The position numbers and the translations under genes were made by a program. The notes below the pieces were generated by a model. The model was given only the letters and a program-made list of their open reading frames with translations. It was not told where the DNA came from and did not search any database. DNA of 64,000 nt, taken from the NCBI GenBank assembly GCA_965228215.1, contig OZ245800.1:1860001-1924000 (forward strand), given 5' to 3'. This document shows positions 8,758 to 15,735 of the stretch, in pieces. Positions within the stretch are counted from its first letter, which is position 1; each line of letters opens with the position of its first letter. The stretch is from Maricaulis sp965228215 (lineage in GTDB: Bacteria; Pseudomonadota; Alphaproteobacteria; Caulobacterales; Maricaulaceae).

Positions 8758-8799
8758 AATCGACGCTCCCGTGTGAGCGTCAAATCTGCCATTTAAGCG

Positions 8800-9114
8800 T
8801 TATTCATTCAATGGCGGCAGTAGAACCGGAACTTTGCCCGTGTAGAAGATTTTGTCGTAGTGCATGTAGGTCTGGTGCGGCTTCAAAGGCGGTACGCCAT
8901 GCTTCCGGTAGTAGTTGCTGAACCAGGACGGGCTGAACCAGATCTCCTCGCGCTGGGAGAGGCGACGAGCCACTCGAAAGAGAACAAGTCGAAGTCCGGC
9001 GAGTTTTGGGTGGGGTTCATACCATTGCGGCTGCCGCATATCGACGTATGCGAAATCGTCCGTTCCCGATAGTTGATGGTAGCCGCCGTAACGCGTTTCA
9101 GGGTAGCCAGCCAC
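8800..9114 (-). CDS. Hypothetical protein, 104 aa
   Basis: Unrecognised, aromatic-rich soluble protein (YVDMRQPQWYEPHPKL, EIWFSPSWFSNYYRKHG). The GTG start overlaps the TAG stop of the preceding 58-aa frame by one base (TAGTG), which indicates translational coupling and supports both genes. It has no membrane segment or obvious motif. Confidence 0.6.
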   Translation of the reverse strand: MAGYPETRYGGYHQLSGTDDFAYVDMRQPQWYEPHPKLAGLRLVLFRVARRLSQREEIWFSPSWFSNYYRKHGVPPLKPHQTYMHYDKIFYTGKVPVLLPPLNE

Positions 9115-9290
9115 TATCCGATGACCTCGATACTGTCATCGTCTGCCATGTCGGCGGCCGCCTGGGCCGTCGCTGTATGTGCCGGAGCGGCGGATTCCGG
9201 GGAAACGCCACCGGCCCCAATTCGCAGTAGTTGGCGGAACTCTGAGAGCGTCTGCCCAACTGGTATTTCAACTCGTCTCAAAAACCTCAT
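9114..9290 (-). CDS. Small hypothetical protein, 58 aa, coupled to the next gene
   Basis: Reading the minus strand from ATG at 9290 gives MRFLRRVEIPVGQTLSEF, then LLRIGAGG, an Ala/Thr-rich stretch and an acidic end, stopping with TAG at 9114-9116. The stop shares a base with the GTG start of the 104-aa gene. AGGTG about 12 bases upstream may be its ribosome site. The coupling and the upstream palindrome at 9320-9331 support a real gene. Function unknown. Confidence 0.5.
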   Translation of the reverse strand: MRFLRRVEIPVGQTLSEFRQLLRIGAGGVSPESAAPAHTATAQAAADMADDDSIEVIG

Positions 9291-9319
9291 TCGTCATGCA
9301 TCACCTATAGTAATTATTG

Positions 9320-9331
9320 TCCGTATACGGA
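9320..9331. promoter_or_regulatory. Palindrome upstream of the small-gene operon
   Basis: TCCGTATACGGA is a perfect 12-base palindrome in AT-rich flanks (ATTATTG ... ATATTAT), 30 bases upstream of the 58-aa gene and just after the stop of the membrane-protein gene. This is the expected place for an operator of the 9290-8386 operon. The binding protein is unknown. Confidence 0.45.
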
Positions 9332-9357
9332 TATTATTGTGATTGCATTTCGAAATT

Positions 9358-9918
9358 TCAAGCTTTCTCTTTGAAAATTAGCTTTCTTTTGGAGAACACC
9401 CACCGCGCGGCGATGTATTCGAGTAGGCCCACGATGCCAAAGTCGAAGACGAACGAGGCAACGCCTGCGGTCAGGTCCGAGACCTCTCCGATTACCAATG
9501 TGAGCACTTCTGACAGGATACCTAACGTATAGACGCCAAGGTTCTGCACGTCGGCAGGCGCGGCACCCAACGCCAGGTAGGTCAAGGCCGCATTGGCAGG
9601 AAGTGCGAGCAGGGCGTATTCGGCCCATCGACGAGGCGAGGACGCCCAGAAGAAGGATAAGAGCGATCGATTGTCCGGATGACCTGCGTCGGCATCTCTT
9701 GGATCGTAGAGAGCAAACAGGAGCGCGGAACGGAGCAGATCGAAGCTTAATATGGCGGCGATCATCGCCACCAGTTGGCGTTCCATGAAGATCTGAGCAG
9801 TGATCGTGGCTGCCGCGGCGCCGATCACCACGAATATCAATTGTATGAGGAAGTAGCTCCGTCGATGCTTCGCGATGAGCCGTTGGGGGGAGAGTTGGTG
9901 GGGAGAAGTCTCGACCAT
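9358..9918 (-). CDS. Polytopic membrane protein, 186 aa
   Basis: Unrecognised membrane protein with about five hydrophobic segments (FLIQLIFVVIGAAAATITAQ; LVAMIAAILSF; a pair around ALLALPANAALTYLALGAAP; GVASFVFDFGIVGLLEYIAA). The start is supported by GAGG eight bases before ATG. The C-terminus is basic (RWVFSKRKLIFKEKA). It lies between the small-gene operon and the left inverted repeat of the recombinase unit. No family name can be given. Confidence 0.65.
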   Translation of the reverse strand: MVETSPHQLSPQRLIAKHRRSYFLIQLIFVVIGAAAATITAQIFMERQLVAMIAAILSFDLLRSALLFALYDPRDADAGHPDNRSLLSFFWASSPRRWAEYALLALPANAALTYLALGAAPADVQNLGVYTLGILSEVLTLVIGEVSDLTAGVASFVFDFGIVGLLEYIAARWVFSKRKLIFKEKA

Positions 9919-9955
9919 GAACGCACCTCGTACTCCGAACTGCGGTTCGGGGTTG

Positions 9956-9976
9956 AACAGAATGGTGCATTTTGTT
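9956..9976. repeat. Inverted repeat, left copy
   Basis: It contains CAGAATGGTGCAT at 9958-9970, the exact reverse complement of 10656-10668, and lies between the membrane-protein gene and the stop of the small recombinase. Confidence 0.75.
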
Positions 9977-9995
9977 GCGCGATTACTCTATGTCG

Positions 9996-10619
9996 CTATT
10001 CGCGATAGGGTGTTTCGCTCCACATCTTCCGCGCCAAGTTTCGTTCTTCCGGTCCGATGACATCGAGATAGATTTCGGTTGTTTGCAGGCGCGCGTGGCC
10101 CATCCACCGTTTAACCAAAGTGATCGGCACCCCCTGGAGCATGGCATGGGTTCCGAAAGTGTGTCGAAGTCCCTTCGGCGTTGCTTGTGGGCCAACGATA
10201 TCAGCTTCAGCCATCATCTTCTTGATGTGTCGATAGGCAGTACATCTGCTGACCGGCCAGAGGAGGGCGCGGCCGGCCCCAAGCTGCTGGAGAGGGCGCA
10301 ACCTGAAGCGTTTGTTCATCGCGAGGATGAATCCGCTGTCTAGTGGTATTTGGCGCCAGCTGCCGCGTGTTCGTTGCTTGAGCGTTTCGATGGCCACCAG
10401 ATTGTCTTCTAGGTCGACATGGAATGCTCGAACGCTCAGTGCCTCTGATATTCGACATCCAGAAAAGGCAAGGAATTCAGCGAAGGTTCTCCACGGCTCG
10501 CGGCTGTGTTTGGCGATGAGCAAGAAGCGCTCGCGTTCAAACGGAGTTAGGTAGAGCCGATTGCCGTGGCGATCGAAAAGCGAGCGTGGCGTTGAGCCCA
10601 ATAAAGTCCTTTCGGGCAA
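9996..10619 (-). CDS. Short tyrosine recombinase (catalytic domain only)
   Basis: The 207 residues span little more than the catalytic domain: Arg56 (SGCRISEAL), Arg152-His153 (KGLRHTFGTH), His175 (RWMGHARLQTT) and nucleophile Tyr184 (EIYLDV). All core residues are present, so it should be active, but the N-terminal core-binding domain of XerC/D (about 100 residues) is missing. It is not related in sequence layout to the element's main integrase. The 21-bp inverted repeats on both sides are its likely recombination or binding sites. Possible roles are self-mobilisation, inversion or multimer resolution. Confidence 0.85.
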   Translation of the reverse strand: MPERTLLGSTPRSLFDRHGNRLYLTPFERERFLLIAKHSREPWRTFAEFLAFSGCRISEALSVRAFHVDLEDNLVAIETLKQRTRGSWRQIPLDSGFILAMNKRFRLRPLQQLGAGRALLWPVSRCTAYRHIKKMMAEADIVGPQATPKGLRHTFGTHAMLQGVPITLVKRWMGHARLQTTEIYLDVIGPEERNLARKMWSETPYRE

Positions 10620-10649
10620 TTATCCCGGTTGAATCATTCAAAATATTGA

Positions 10650-10670
10650 AACAGTATGCACCATTCTGTT
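10650..10670. repeat. Inverted repeat, right copy
   Basis: It contains ATGCACCATTCTG at 10656-10668, the mirror of the left copy at 9958-9970. It sits in the promoter region of the small recombinase, so recombinase binding here could also repress its own gene. Confidence 0.75.
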
Positions 10671-10703
10671 GCAAATAAAAACAAATAAGAATTTTTCGTG
10701 CGC

Positions 10704-11597
10704 TCAGTATTCGATTTCTGGGTAGCGCCAGGAATTGCGCTGCTGTGCCAACTCGAATGCTTGTGGCAACGAGACGCTTATTGCGTCAGGACGGGTTGAG
10801 CTCCAATGGTCAAAAGCTGCTTGGCTTGCGAACATATTTACCCGATCACAAAACGCTCCGCGTAGATCTTGGCAACAAGCTTCGGTGTCAGTTTTGGCCA
10901 GCGACATAACCGGCTGGTCAGGTGAGATAGCGGTCAAATGCGTCCCGTCTACTCTTATCTCAATTTCCCGGCCCGTCTGCGGGCACGCTGTGTGAAGCGT
11001 GGCAGCGGAGCCAATCAGCGCCGGTAGGAACAACGCATCGAAAACGCACCAAGTGAACAATGAACGCCGGGCCGTTTTGAACCGGTGCGTCGAGGGGACA
11101 ATACTCAGGCCAACAAAGCCAACGATGTCTCCGTTGTCGTCAAGCTCGATCGCGCTTGCAGGCACAAGTTTGAGGATTGTCTCGGCTGCCTCCAGAGGTG
11201 TCCCGAGGTGGTCCGCCACGGCGGCGAACGAGACTGGACGGCCTTCTGCTAGCGACCGGTATACATAGAGTGACGCCTTCTGAAGGTCTTTCGGGTTTTT
11301 GTCCGTATAACCGACCTCCAGCGTGGCGAATATCGCCTCTCGCTCGATTTCCTTTAGTGACGAAGGTTTTAGCCCGAATTGCCCTTCAGGCCTCCTTTGA
11401 TGTCGATGCCGAACGCCTGTTTTGTGTTGTTTCCAGGCTTGAAAACATGTCGCGCCACAAAACTCATAAACATAATCCTCGACTTCCGCTGATAGACCTT
11501 TTCCGGACGATCGAGGAATGAGAGCGCAGCATTCGTCACATTGAACGGCTTTTTCGCTCTCATTCCTCTTGTCGCGACTAGGGGGCAAGTCGGACAT
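10704..11597 (-). CDS. merB: Organomercurial lyase MerB with N-terminal cysteine-rich domain
   Basis: Cleaves carbon-mercury bonds, releasing Hg(II) for MerA. The C-terminal lyase domain has the catalytic triad by motif: Cys184 and Asp187 in TWCVFDALFLPALIG, and Cys250 in GAFCDRVNMFAS. An N-terminal extension (residues about 15-65) carries two Cys pairs (VQCDECC, EFCGATC), a DUF3330-like metal-binding module often fused to MerB. Total length is 297. The ATG just after the merA stop was chosen; an ATG 18 bases upstream (11615), overlapping merA, is also possible. Last gene of the first mer operon. Confidence 0.9.
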   Translation of the reverse strand: MSDLPPSRDKRNESEKAVQCDECCALIPRSSGKGLSAEVEDYVYEFCGATCFQAWKQHKTGVRHRHQRRPEGQFGLKPSSLKEIEREAIFATLEVGYTDKNPKDLQKASLYVYRSLAEGRPVSFAAVADHLGTPLEAAETILKLVPASAIELDDNGDIVGFVGLSIVPSTHRFKTARRSLFTWCVFDALFLPALIGSAATLHTACPQTGREIEIRVDGTHLTAISPDQPVMSLAKTDTEACCQDLRGAFCDRVNMFASQAAFDHWSSTRPDAISVSLPQAFELAQQRNSWRYPEIEY

Positions 11598-11599
11598 CG

Positions 11600-13030
11600 C
11601 TAACCCGCACAACAAGATAGTTTTGCGACATCTTTGTCGAAGCCCTGCGCGGCGAGTTTGAAGCCCTCCACCGTTGTGAGGTACGGGAAAATCGTCTCGC
11701 CTAGCTCTTTTGTAGTCATGCCAAATTTGAGGGCTAGAACCAGTGTTTGGATGCTATCCGCGCCCTCAGGCGCCATGATCTGCGCGCCGAGAAGCTTGTC
11801 AGTTTTTCGGTCGGCGACGAGTTTGATTAGTCCGCGCATATCGGCTGCGGCCAGGGCGCGAGGCACCTGATCTAGCGGCGCGACAGATGTTTTGACGTCA
11901 TAGCCTTTCGCCTCGGCTGCTGCAGCGGTAAGGCCCACACCAGCGATCTGCGGGTCGCTAAACACGACCCAAGGCATTGCACTGTTGTCGTAGGGTTTGA
12001 CGGTTTGATCAGTGGCGTGTTTTGCAGCCAGCTTCGCGCCATACGCCGCCATGTAGACGAACTGGTCCTGTCCAGTGACGTCACCGGCCGCATAAATTGA
12101 ACGGTTGCTGCTTCGCATATGGTCGTCGACCAAGATGCCACCACGCGCGTCGGTATCTACGCCAATTTCATCTAGGCCGAGATGTTGCGTATTTGGGCGC
12201 CGACCTGTCGCAAGAAGAACTCTCTCGGCATTTACGATCTCGGTGCCCTTATCCGTCTCGCAGTGCAGGGCAACTCCAGTTTGCGTCTGTTCGATGCGCT
12301 GGTACCCAACACCGGAGCACACGGTTATTCCCTCGGCCTCAAAGGAGGCCTGAAGGGCGGCGCTGATTTCCGGTTCGGCTTCGGGGATGAGACGGGAGCG
12401 ACAACAGATCGTCACTCGTACGCCGGCGCGTGCGAACATCTGTCCAAGTTCGCACCCAATCACGCCACCGCCGATGACCATCATGCTTTCGGGTAAGCGC
12501 TCAAGTTCGAGCGCGCTAGTAGAATCTAACGTTTCAATTTCACCGATTCCCGGGATCGGTGGGATGCTGCTGGAAGAACCTGTCGCGATGATAATCTTCG
12601 GAGCGCGAACCGTTTGATCATCAAACGTAACACCACCCTCTACTAGGCGCGCCGGCGTTTTCGATTCCAAGTAGTCGACATTCTCATATTCGGGCAGCAA
12701 CGCTTCGTATTTCTTGTCTCGAAGGCTCTCCACCAGTGAAGATTTTTGGGCCTGAACTGCCGACCAGTCTTGAACGCTCGATGTAACCGTTACCCCGGAA
12801 AACCGAGCAGCTGCATGACTGCTGTGTGCAGCCTCCATTGCGCGGATGAGGGCTTTCGACGGAACGCAGCCGACATTGACGCAAGTACCGCCAATAGTCC
12901 CGTGACCGATGAGTGCCACTCTAGCGCCAGAGTCGGCCGCGGTGATCGCAGCCGAAAACCCCGCAGATCCCGCACCGATAACAAGGATGTCATACCCACT
13001 GTTGGGGTCGCTAGAGCAGCAATCTTTCAT
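11600..13030 (-). CDS. merA: Mercuric reductase MerA
   Basis: Cytoplasmic FAD/NAD(P)H enzyme reducing Hg(II) to volatile Hg(0). The 476 residues show the N-terminal FAD motif VIGAGSAGFSAA, the redox pair Cys50/Cys55 in GGTCVNVGCVPSK, an NAD(P)-binding GGGVIGCELGQ, the second FAD motif YAAGDVT, and the C-terminal Cys473-Cys474 (SCCAG) that receives Hg. There is no N-terminal heavy-metal-associated domain; the separate MerP next door supplies that function. An additional Cys pair occurs at residues 4-5. Middle of the operon merT-merP-merA-merB. Confidence 0.96.
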   Translation of the reverse strand: MKDCCSSDPNSGYDILVIGAGSAGFSAAITAADSGARVALIGHGTIGGTCVNVGCVPSKALIRAMEAAHSSHAAARFSGVTVTSSVQDWSAVQAQKSSLVESLRDKKYEALLPEYENVDYLESKTPARLVEGGVTFDDQTVRAPKIIIATGSSSSIPPIPGIGEIETLDSTSALELERLPESMMVIGGGVIGCELGQMFARAGVRVTICCRSRLIPEAEPEISAALQASFEAEGITVCSGVGYQRIEQTQTGVALHCETDKGTEIVNAERVLLATGRRPNTQHLGLDEIGVDTDARGGILVDDHMRSSNRSIYAAGDVTGQDQFVYMAAYGAKLAAKHATDQTVKPYDNSAMPWVVFSDPQIAGVGLTAAAAEAKGYDVKTSVAPLDQVPRALAAADMRGLIKLVADRKTDKLLGAQIMAPEGADSIQTLVLALKFGMTTKELGETIFPYLTTVEGFKLAAQGFDKDVAKLSCCAG

Positions 13031-13062
13031 TCGAAAATTCTCCGTTTTGAGTTCTGGTGAAG

Positions 13063-13434
13063 CTAGTGACCGTGCGTGGCGCCGTTGTCGTCCGGCGCTG
13101 CGGTGCCTGCTTCATGTGCGGGGTAGCCAGCGTCCGTCGAAGCCTGAGCAATAGCTTCAATGTTGGTAACAGCAGGGTCAAAATTCACGACGGCAAGTTT
13201 GGTGTCGTAATCAATCTCAACGGAATCCACACCCTCGACTCGGCTCATAGCCGTACGGACGGTGACTGGGCACATCGCGCAAGTCATACCGTGGATTTCG
13301 AAAGTTGCTGTTTCTGTCGCCTCAGCAACGACTGCAGTTGCCGCCTCCGTTGGGGCATTAGTGAGGCCGATGAAGCCCAGGCCAGCTACGGCAACTAGCG
13401 CCGCAGATAAAAGTGTTTTTGTTGCGTTGTTCAT
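13063..13434 (-). CDS. merP: Periplasmic mercury-binding protein MerP
   Basis: A 123-residue protein with a signal or anchor segment (TLLSAALVAVAGLGFIGL) and one heavy-metal-associated domain. The Hg ligands are Cys52 and Cys55 in GMTCAMCPVTV. It passes Hg(II) to MerT at the inner membrane. It is longer than typical MerP because of an Ala/Thr-rich linker before the domain and a short His-containing tail (NGATHGH). It lies 10 bases after merT and 32 bases before merA. Confidence 0.93.
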   Translation of the reverse strand: MNNATKTLLSAALVAVAGLGFIGLTNAPTEAATAVVAEATETATFEIHGMTCAMCPVTVRTAMSRVEGVDSVEIDYDTKLAVVNFDPAVTNIEAIAQASTDAGYPAHEAGTAAPDDNGATHGH

Positions 13435-13444
13435 GAGTGTCCTC

Positions 13445-13825
13445 CTAGTAGAAAAATGGTGCCCACCAATCGATGGTGGCCGCGAGTAGGACGATCACAA
13501 GCCCTACCCACAAAGCGATTTGGGTGAAAATTGTCGACTGCGGCTTCGCGCAGGCAGATTCTGGGTCGCAAGGCGGTTTGGGCTTGAAATAAACATGCCA
13601 AAACCCGAAGCCGATAAAGCCAAGCGTCACAGCGATAAAATACGGTTTGTACGGTTCAAGCGCCGTAAGCGAACCGATCCACGCGCCGCCTACGCCTGTA
13701 AGCACCAAGACCAACGGAAGAATGCAACACGATGAAGCGACGATCGCCCCGATTACACCACCAGTAGCCAGTAACTTATCTCGTTTTTGAGAGGCGCCCG
13801 GGCTATTTTGCTCTGATTCAATCAT
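13445..13825 (-). CDS. merT: Mercuric ion transporter MerT
   Basis: Inner-membrane importer with three hydrophobic segments (about 24-45, 62-80, 103-118). Cys33-Cys34 in the first helix (VASSCCILPLVLVLTGVGGAW) and a cytoplasmic pair Cys86/Cys92 (PPCDPESAC) match MerT. First gene of the mer operon, read from the MerR-type promoter at 13858-13888. Together with MerP it carries Hg(II) to MerA. Confidence 0.94.
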   Translation of the reverse strand: MIESEQNSPGASQKRDKLLATGGVIGAIVASSCCILPLVLVLTGVGGAWIGSLTALEPYKPYFIAVTLGFIGFGFWHVYFKPKPPCDPESACAKPQSTIFTQIALWVGLVIVLLAATIDWWAPFFY

Positions 13826-13857
13826 TCGTTTTCTTGCTCATTCCTAGATTTTCAACT

Positions 13858-13888
13858 AGGCTAATCCCTGTAGTAACTACAGACTCAA
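13858..13888 (-). promoter_or_regulatory. MerR-type promoter/operator of merTPAB
   Basis: On the minus strand -35 TTGAGT (13883-13888) and -10 TAGCCT (13858-13863) are separated by 19 bp. The spacer contains the perfect palindrome CTGTAGT-T-ACTACAG (13868-13882). A long 19-bp spacer with a central dyad is the signature of promoters twisted open by MerR-family activators. The divergent merR starts at 13896. Confidence 0.88.
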
Positions 13889-13895
13889 GGAGAAA

Positions 13896-14348
13896 ATGAA
13901 CACGAAAACACACGCTACTGTGAGCGCGCTGACCAGAGGCGAACTTGCGCGTCTCACCGGCTGCAACGCAGAAACAATTCGCTACTACGAAACACAAGGC
14001 GTACTGCCTGCGCCTCGCCGCGCCGAGAACGGTTACCGCCTCTATGATCGCCGCCACATCGCGATCCTAAACTTCATCATACAATTCCGAGATCTCGGCT
14101 TCTCGTTGACCCAATGTCGTGGCTTATTGAGTTTGGAACATGATCACTCCGGCCAATGCCAGGCGGTTTCAAATCAGATCCAATCCCATATCGAAGTCGT
14201 AGAACGGCGTATCGCTGAGCTGAAGGGAGTCGCGTCCACTCTTCGCGCGGCCGCGAAAAAGTGTTCATCGGACCCGGCTGCACAGTGCCACGTCCTGGAC
14301 ATTCTTCTTCAGGTCGAGACTGACGAGTCCTCTGGCGCAAAATCGTAG
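13896..14348 (+). CDS. merR: MerR-family mercury-responsive regulator
   Basis: The 150-residue protein has an N-terminal winged helix (TRGELARLTGCNAETIRYYE), a long dimerisation helix and metal-site cysteines Cys88, Cys123 and Cys131. The 35-residue distance between the first two equals that of Cys82 and Cys117 in MerR of Tn501. It is divergent from merT, with the operator between them, and is expected to repress without and activate with Hg(II). Its last 40 bases overlap the 3' end of the second merR, which is on the other strand. Confidence 0.9.
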   Translation: MNTKTHATVSALTRGELARLTGCNAETIRYYETQGVLPAPRRAENGYRLYDRRHIAILNFIIQFRDLGFSLTQCRGLLSLEHDHSGQCQAVSNQIQSHIEVVERRIAELKGVASTLRAAAKKCSSDPAAQCHVLDILLQVETDESSGAKS

Positions 14349-14731
14349 AGAGCATCGACGATAGGGCATTCTGGAACCACACCACCGTCACACTGTGACG
14401 CCATGTCGCTAAGAACGCTCTCGAGACGTTTCAGATCTTCGATCTTCTTCCGCACAGACGCCAACTGGCCGAGGGTCATGTCTCGAACTTCGCCGCAGCT
14501 GTATGTGTTGCTATCCACCAAACTGAGGAGGGTTTGCACTTCAGCAACGCCGAAACCGAGGTCCCGTGCGCGCATCAAAAACTTGAGACGACGCACATCT
14601 TCGTCCGAATACGTTCGAAATCCGTTTTCTGCGCGAGCCGGCTCGGGCATGAGCCCGATGTTCTCATAGTATCTCACGGTCTCTAGATGACAGCCCGTTA
14701 GTTTGGCGAGTTTGCCACGCGTGATGTTCAT
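14309..14731 (-). CDS. merR: Second MerR-family mercury-responsive regulator
   Basis: A 140-residue MerR relative: winged helix TRGKLAKLTGCHLETVRYYE, then metal-site cysteines Cys79, Cys114 and Cys122 (QCDGGVVPECPIVDALY) in the spacing of mercury sensors. It is clearly different from the first regulator outside the DNA-binding helix. Last gene of the second mer-like operon (merT-like, membrane protein, merR). Both operons have the same operator palindrome, so the two regulators could cross-regulate. It ends tail to tail with the first merR, with a 40-base overlap. Confidence 0.88.
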   Translation of the reverse strand: MNITRGKLAKLTGCHLETVRYYENIGLMPEPARAENGFRTYSDEDVRRLKFLMRARDLGFGVAEVQTLLSLVDSNTYSCGEVRDMTLGQLASVRKKIEDLKRLESVLSDMASQCDGGVVPECPIVDALYDFAPEDSSVST

Positions 14732-14762
14732 CCGTTCATCTCAGTCTTGTGCTGATTCAAGT

Positions 14763-15305
14763 CTAGGGCTGTCGACCAAATAGCTTTCGTTCCCAATTGT
14801 CGATGGCGCGAATTGGGCCCGGGCAATAGTGGTCACGAGCGCTACGACCGGTCAGTCGGCCGATCAAAATCGGAAGCGCGCGCATTTCGCAGCCTGCCGT
14901 GCCGAAGAGTGCAGAGAGCGCAAACGAGATCCCAAGGTGGCCGAACACATAGATGTTCAATATGGCAATCGCGTTCCATACGGTCGGCGAAACGATGTTC
15001 CCCGTTGATTGCCAGCCCAGATATCCGGCGACGGCTATGCCGAACGTGGCAATAAGGCGCGGCCAAAAGGACAGCCTCAGGCCAAAGCCAATGTTCACCG
15101 TGTAGGGGATAAGCTGCAAAGCGAAGAGCGTGAGTCCAACCACGTAGAAATTCGTGAGCGCTGCGGCGTCGCCAAAGCTGATGACTTGGTAAACCCAATA
15201 GAGCGAGCCGTAGCCGAGGAATGCGCGAACGGCGCGACCGATCCATCCTGGCGGCGGGATCGTACCGGCGGCATCAAAACGGAAAGTCGGTTCAATCTCT
15301 GCCAT
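14763..15305 (-). CDS. Membrane protein in the second mer operon
   Basis: Unrecognised protein of 180 residues with four to five hydrophobic segments (GYGSLYWVYQVISFG, FYVVGLTLFALQLIPYTV, LIATFGIAVAGYLGW, IAILNIYVFGHLGISFAL). Two cysteines, Cys139 (GTAGCEMRALP) and Cys161 (DHYCPGPI), lie at the cytoplasmic-looking C-terminus. Its start follows the stop of the merT-like gene by one base. It is thus part of a mercury-induced operon, and a role in Hg transport or volatilisation is plausible but unproven. Confidence 0.75.
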   Translation of the reverse strand: MAEIEPTFRFDAAGTIPPPGWIGRAVRAFLGYGSLYWVYQVISFGDAAALTNFYVVGLTLFALQLIPYTVNIGFGLRLSFWPRLIATFGIAVAGYLGWQSTGNIVSPTVWNAIAILNIYVFGHLGISFALSALFGTAGCEMRALPILIGRLTGRSARDHYCPGPIRAIDNWERKLFGRQP

Positions 15306-15306
15306 G

Positions 15307-15672
15307 CTACCTCCTCGTCCAATCCAAAACCCAACTTTGAAGACGGAACTCGTACTGAGGCAGGATGAATGCAGCGACGAGGAAGCCCGTTCCTACCACC
15401 CACCAAATCCAGAAAGATCTCGACGCCTGGCCTCGCCAAATTGCGTAAGATGCTGCAACAGCGAGAAGCCCTGCGGAGGTCCAAAAGAAGTAAGGTTGCC
15501 AACGCGCGAACCAGCCGAGTTTCGCCACTAACCCCGAGGCGACCCCGAAATGCACAAGCAATATCGGGATGACGCAACACGAAGCACCCACGAATGCTGC
15601 GAAGCCCCCAAGCACTCCGCCACTCGAAAGCGCCCGAGAGAGAAAATTCTGATCTGATCGTGTCACTGACAT
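15307..15672 (-). CDS. MerT-like mercury transporter, short-cysteine form
   Basis: The 121 residues have three hydrophobic segments. The first has the vicinal Cys32-Cys33 in GASCCVIPILLVHFG, as in MerT. The second, cytoplasmic Cys pair of MerT is missing, and no MerP gene is beside it. The ATG at MSVTRSD was taken because it lies just inside the promoter; longer frames would begin upstream of the -10 box. It lies directly downstream of a MerR-type promoter and is the first gene of the second mer operon. Confidence 0.8.
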   Translation of the reverse strand: MSVTRSDQNFLSRALSSGGVLGGFAAFVGASCCVIPILLVHFGVASGLVAKLGWFARWQPYFFWTSAGLLAVAASYAIWRGQASRSFWIWWVVGTGFLVAAFILPQYEFRLQSWVLDWTRR

Positions 15673-15678
15673 TTCGCT

Positions 15679-15709
15679 ACAATAGCACCTGTAGTAACTA
15701 CAGGCACAA
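15679..15709 (-). promoter_or_regulatory. MerR-type promoter/operator of the second mer operon
   Basis: On the minus strand -35 TTGTGC (15704-15709) and -10 TATTGT (15679-15684) are 19 bp apart, with the palindrome CTGTAGT-T-ACTACAG (15689-15703) identical to that of the first mer operon. The start codon at 15672 lies only 7 bases after the -10 box, so the transcript may begin at or next to the ATG (leaderless). Confidence 0.85.
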
Positions 15710-15735
15710 GGCGTTTGAGTGCTCGTATTGATCAC

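Larger units (their letters stand above)
9956..10670 (-). mobile_element. Inverted-repeat-flanked recombinase unit (putative mini element or invertible segment)
   Basis: Two copies of a 21-bp sequence in opposite orientation (9956-9976 and 10650-10670) match at 19 of 21 positions and contain a perfect 13-mer CAGAATGGTGCAT / ATGCACCATTCTG. They bracket only the small tyrosine recombinase gene (9996-10619), ending 20 bases after its stop and starting 31 bases before its start. No target duplication is visible. It could be a minimal mobile unit, a segment inverted by its own recombinase, or a gene with recombinase-binding sites used for autoregulation. Confidence 0.55.
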
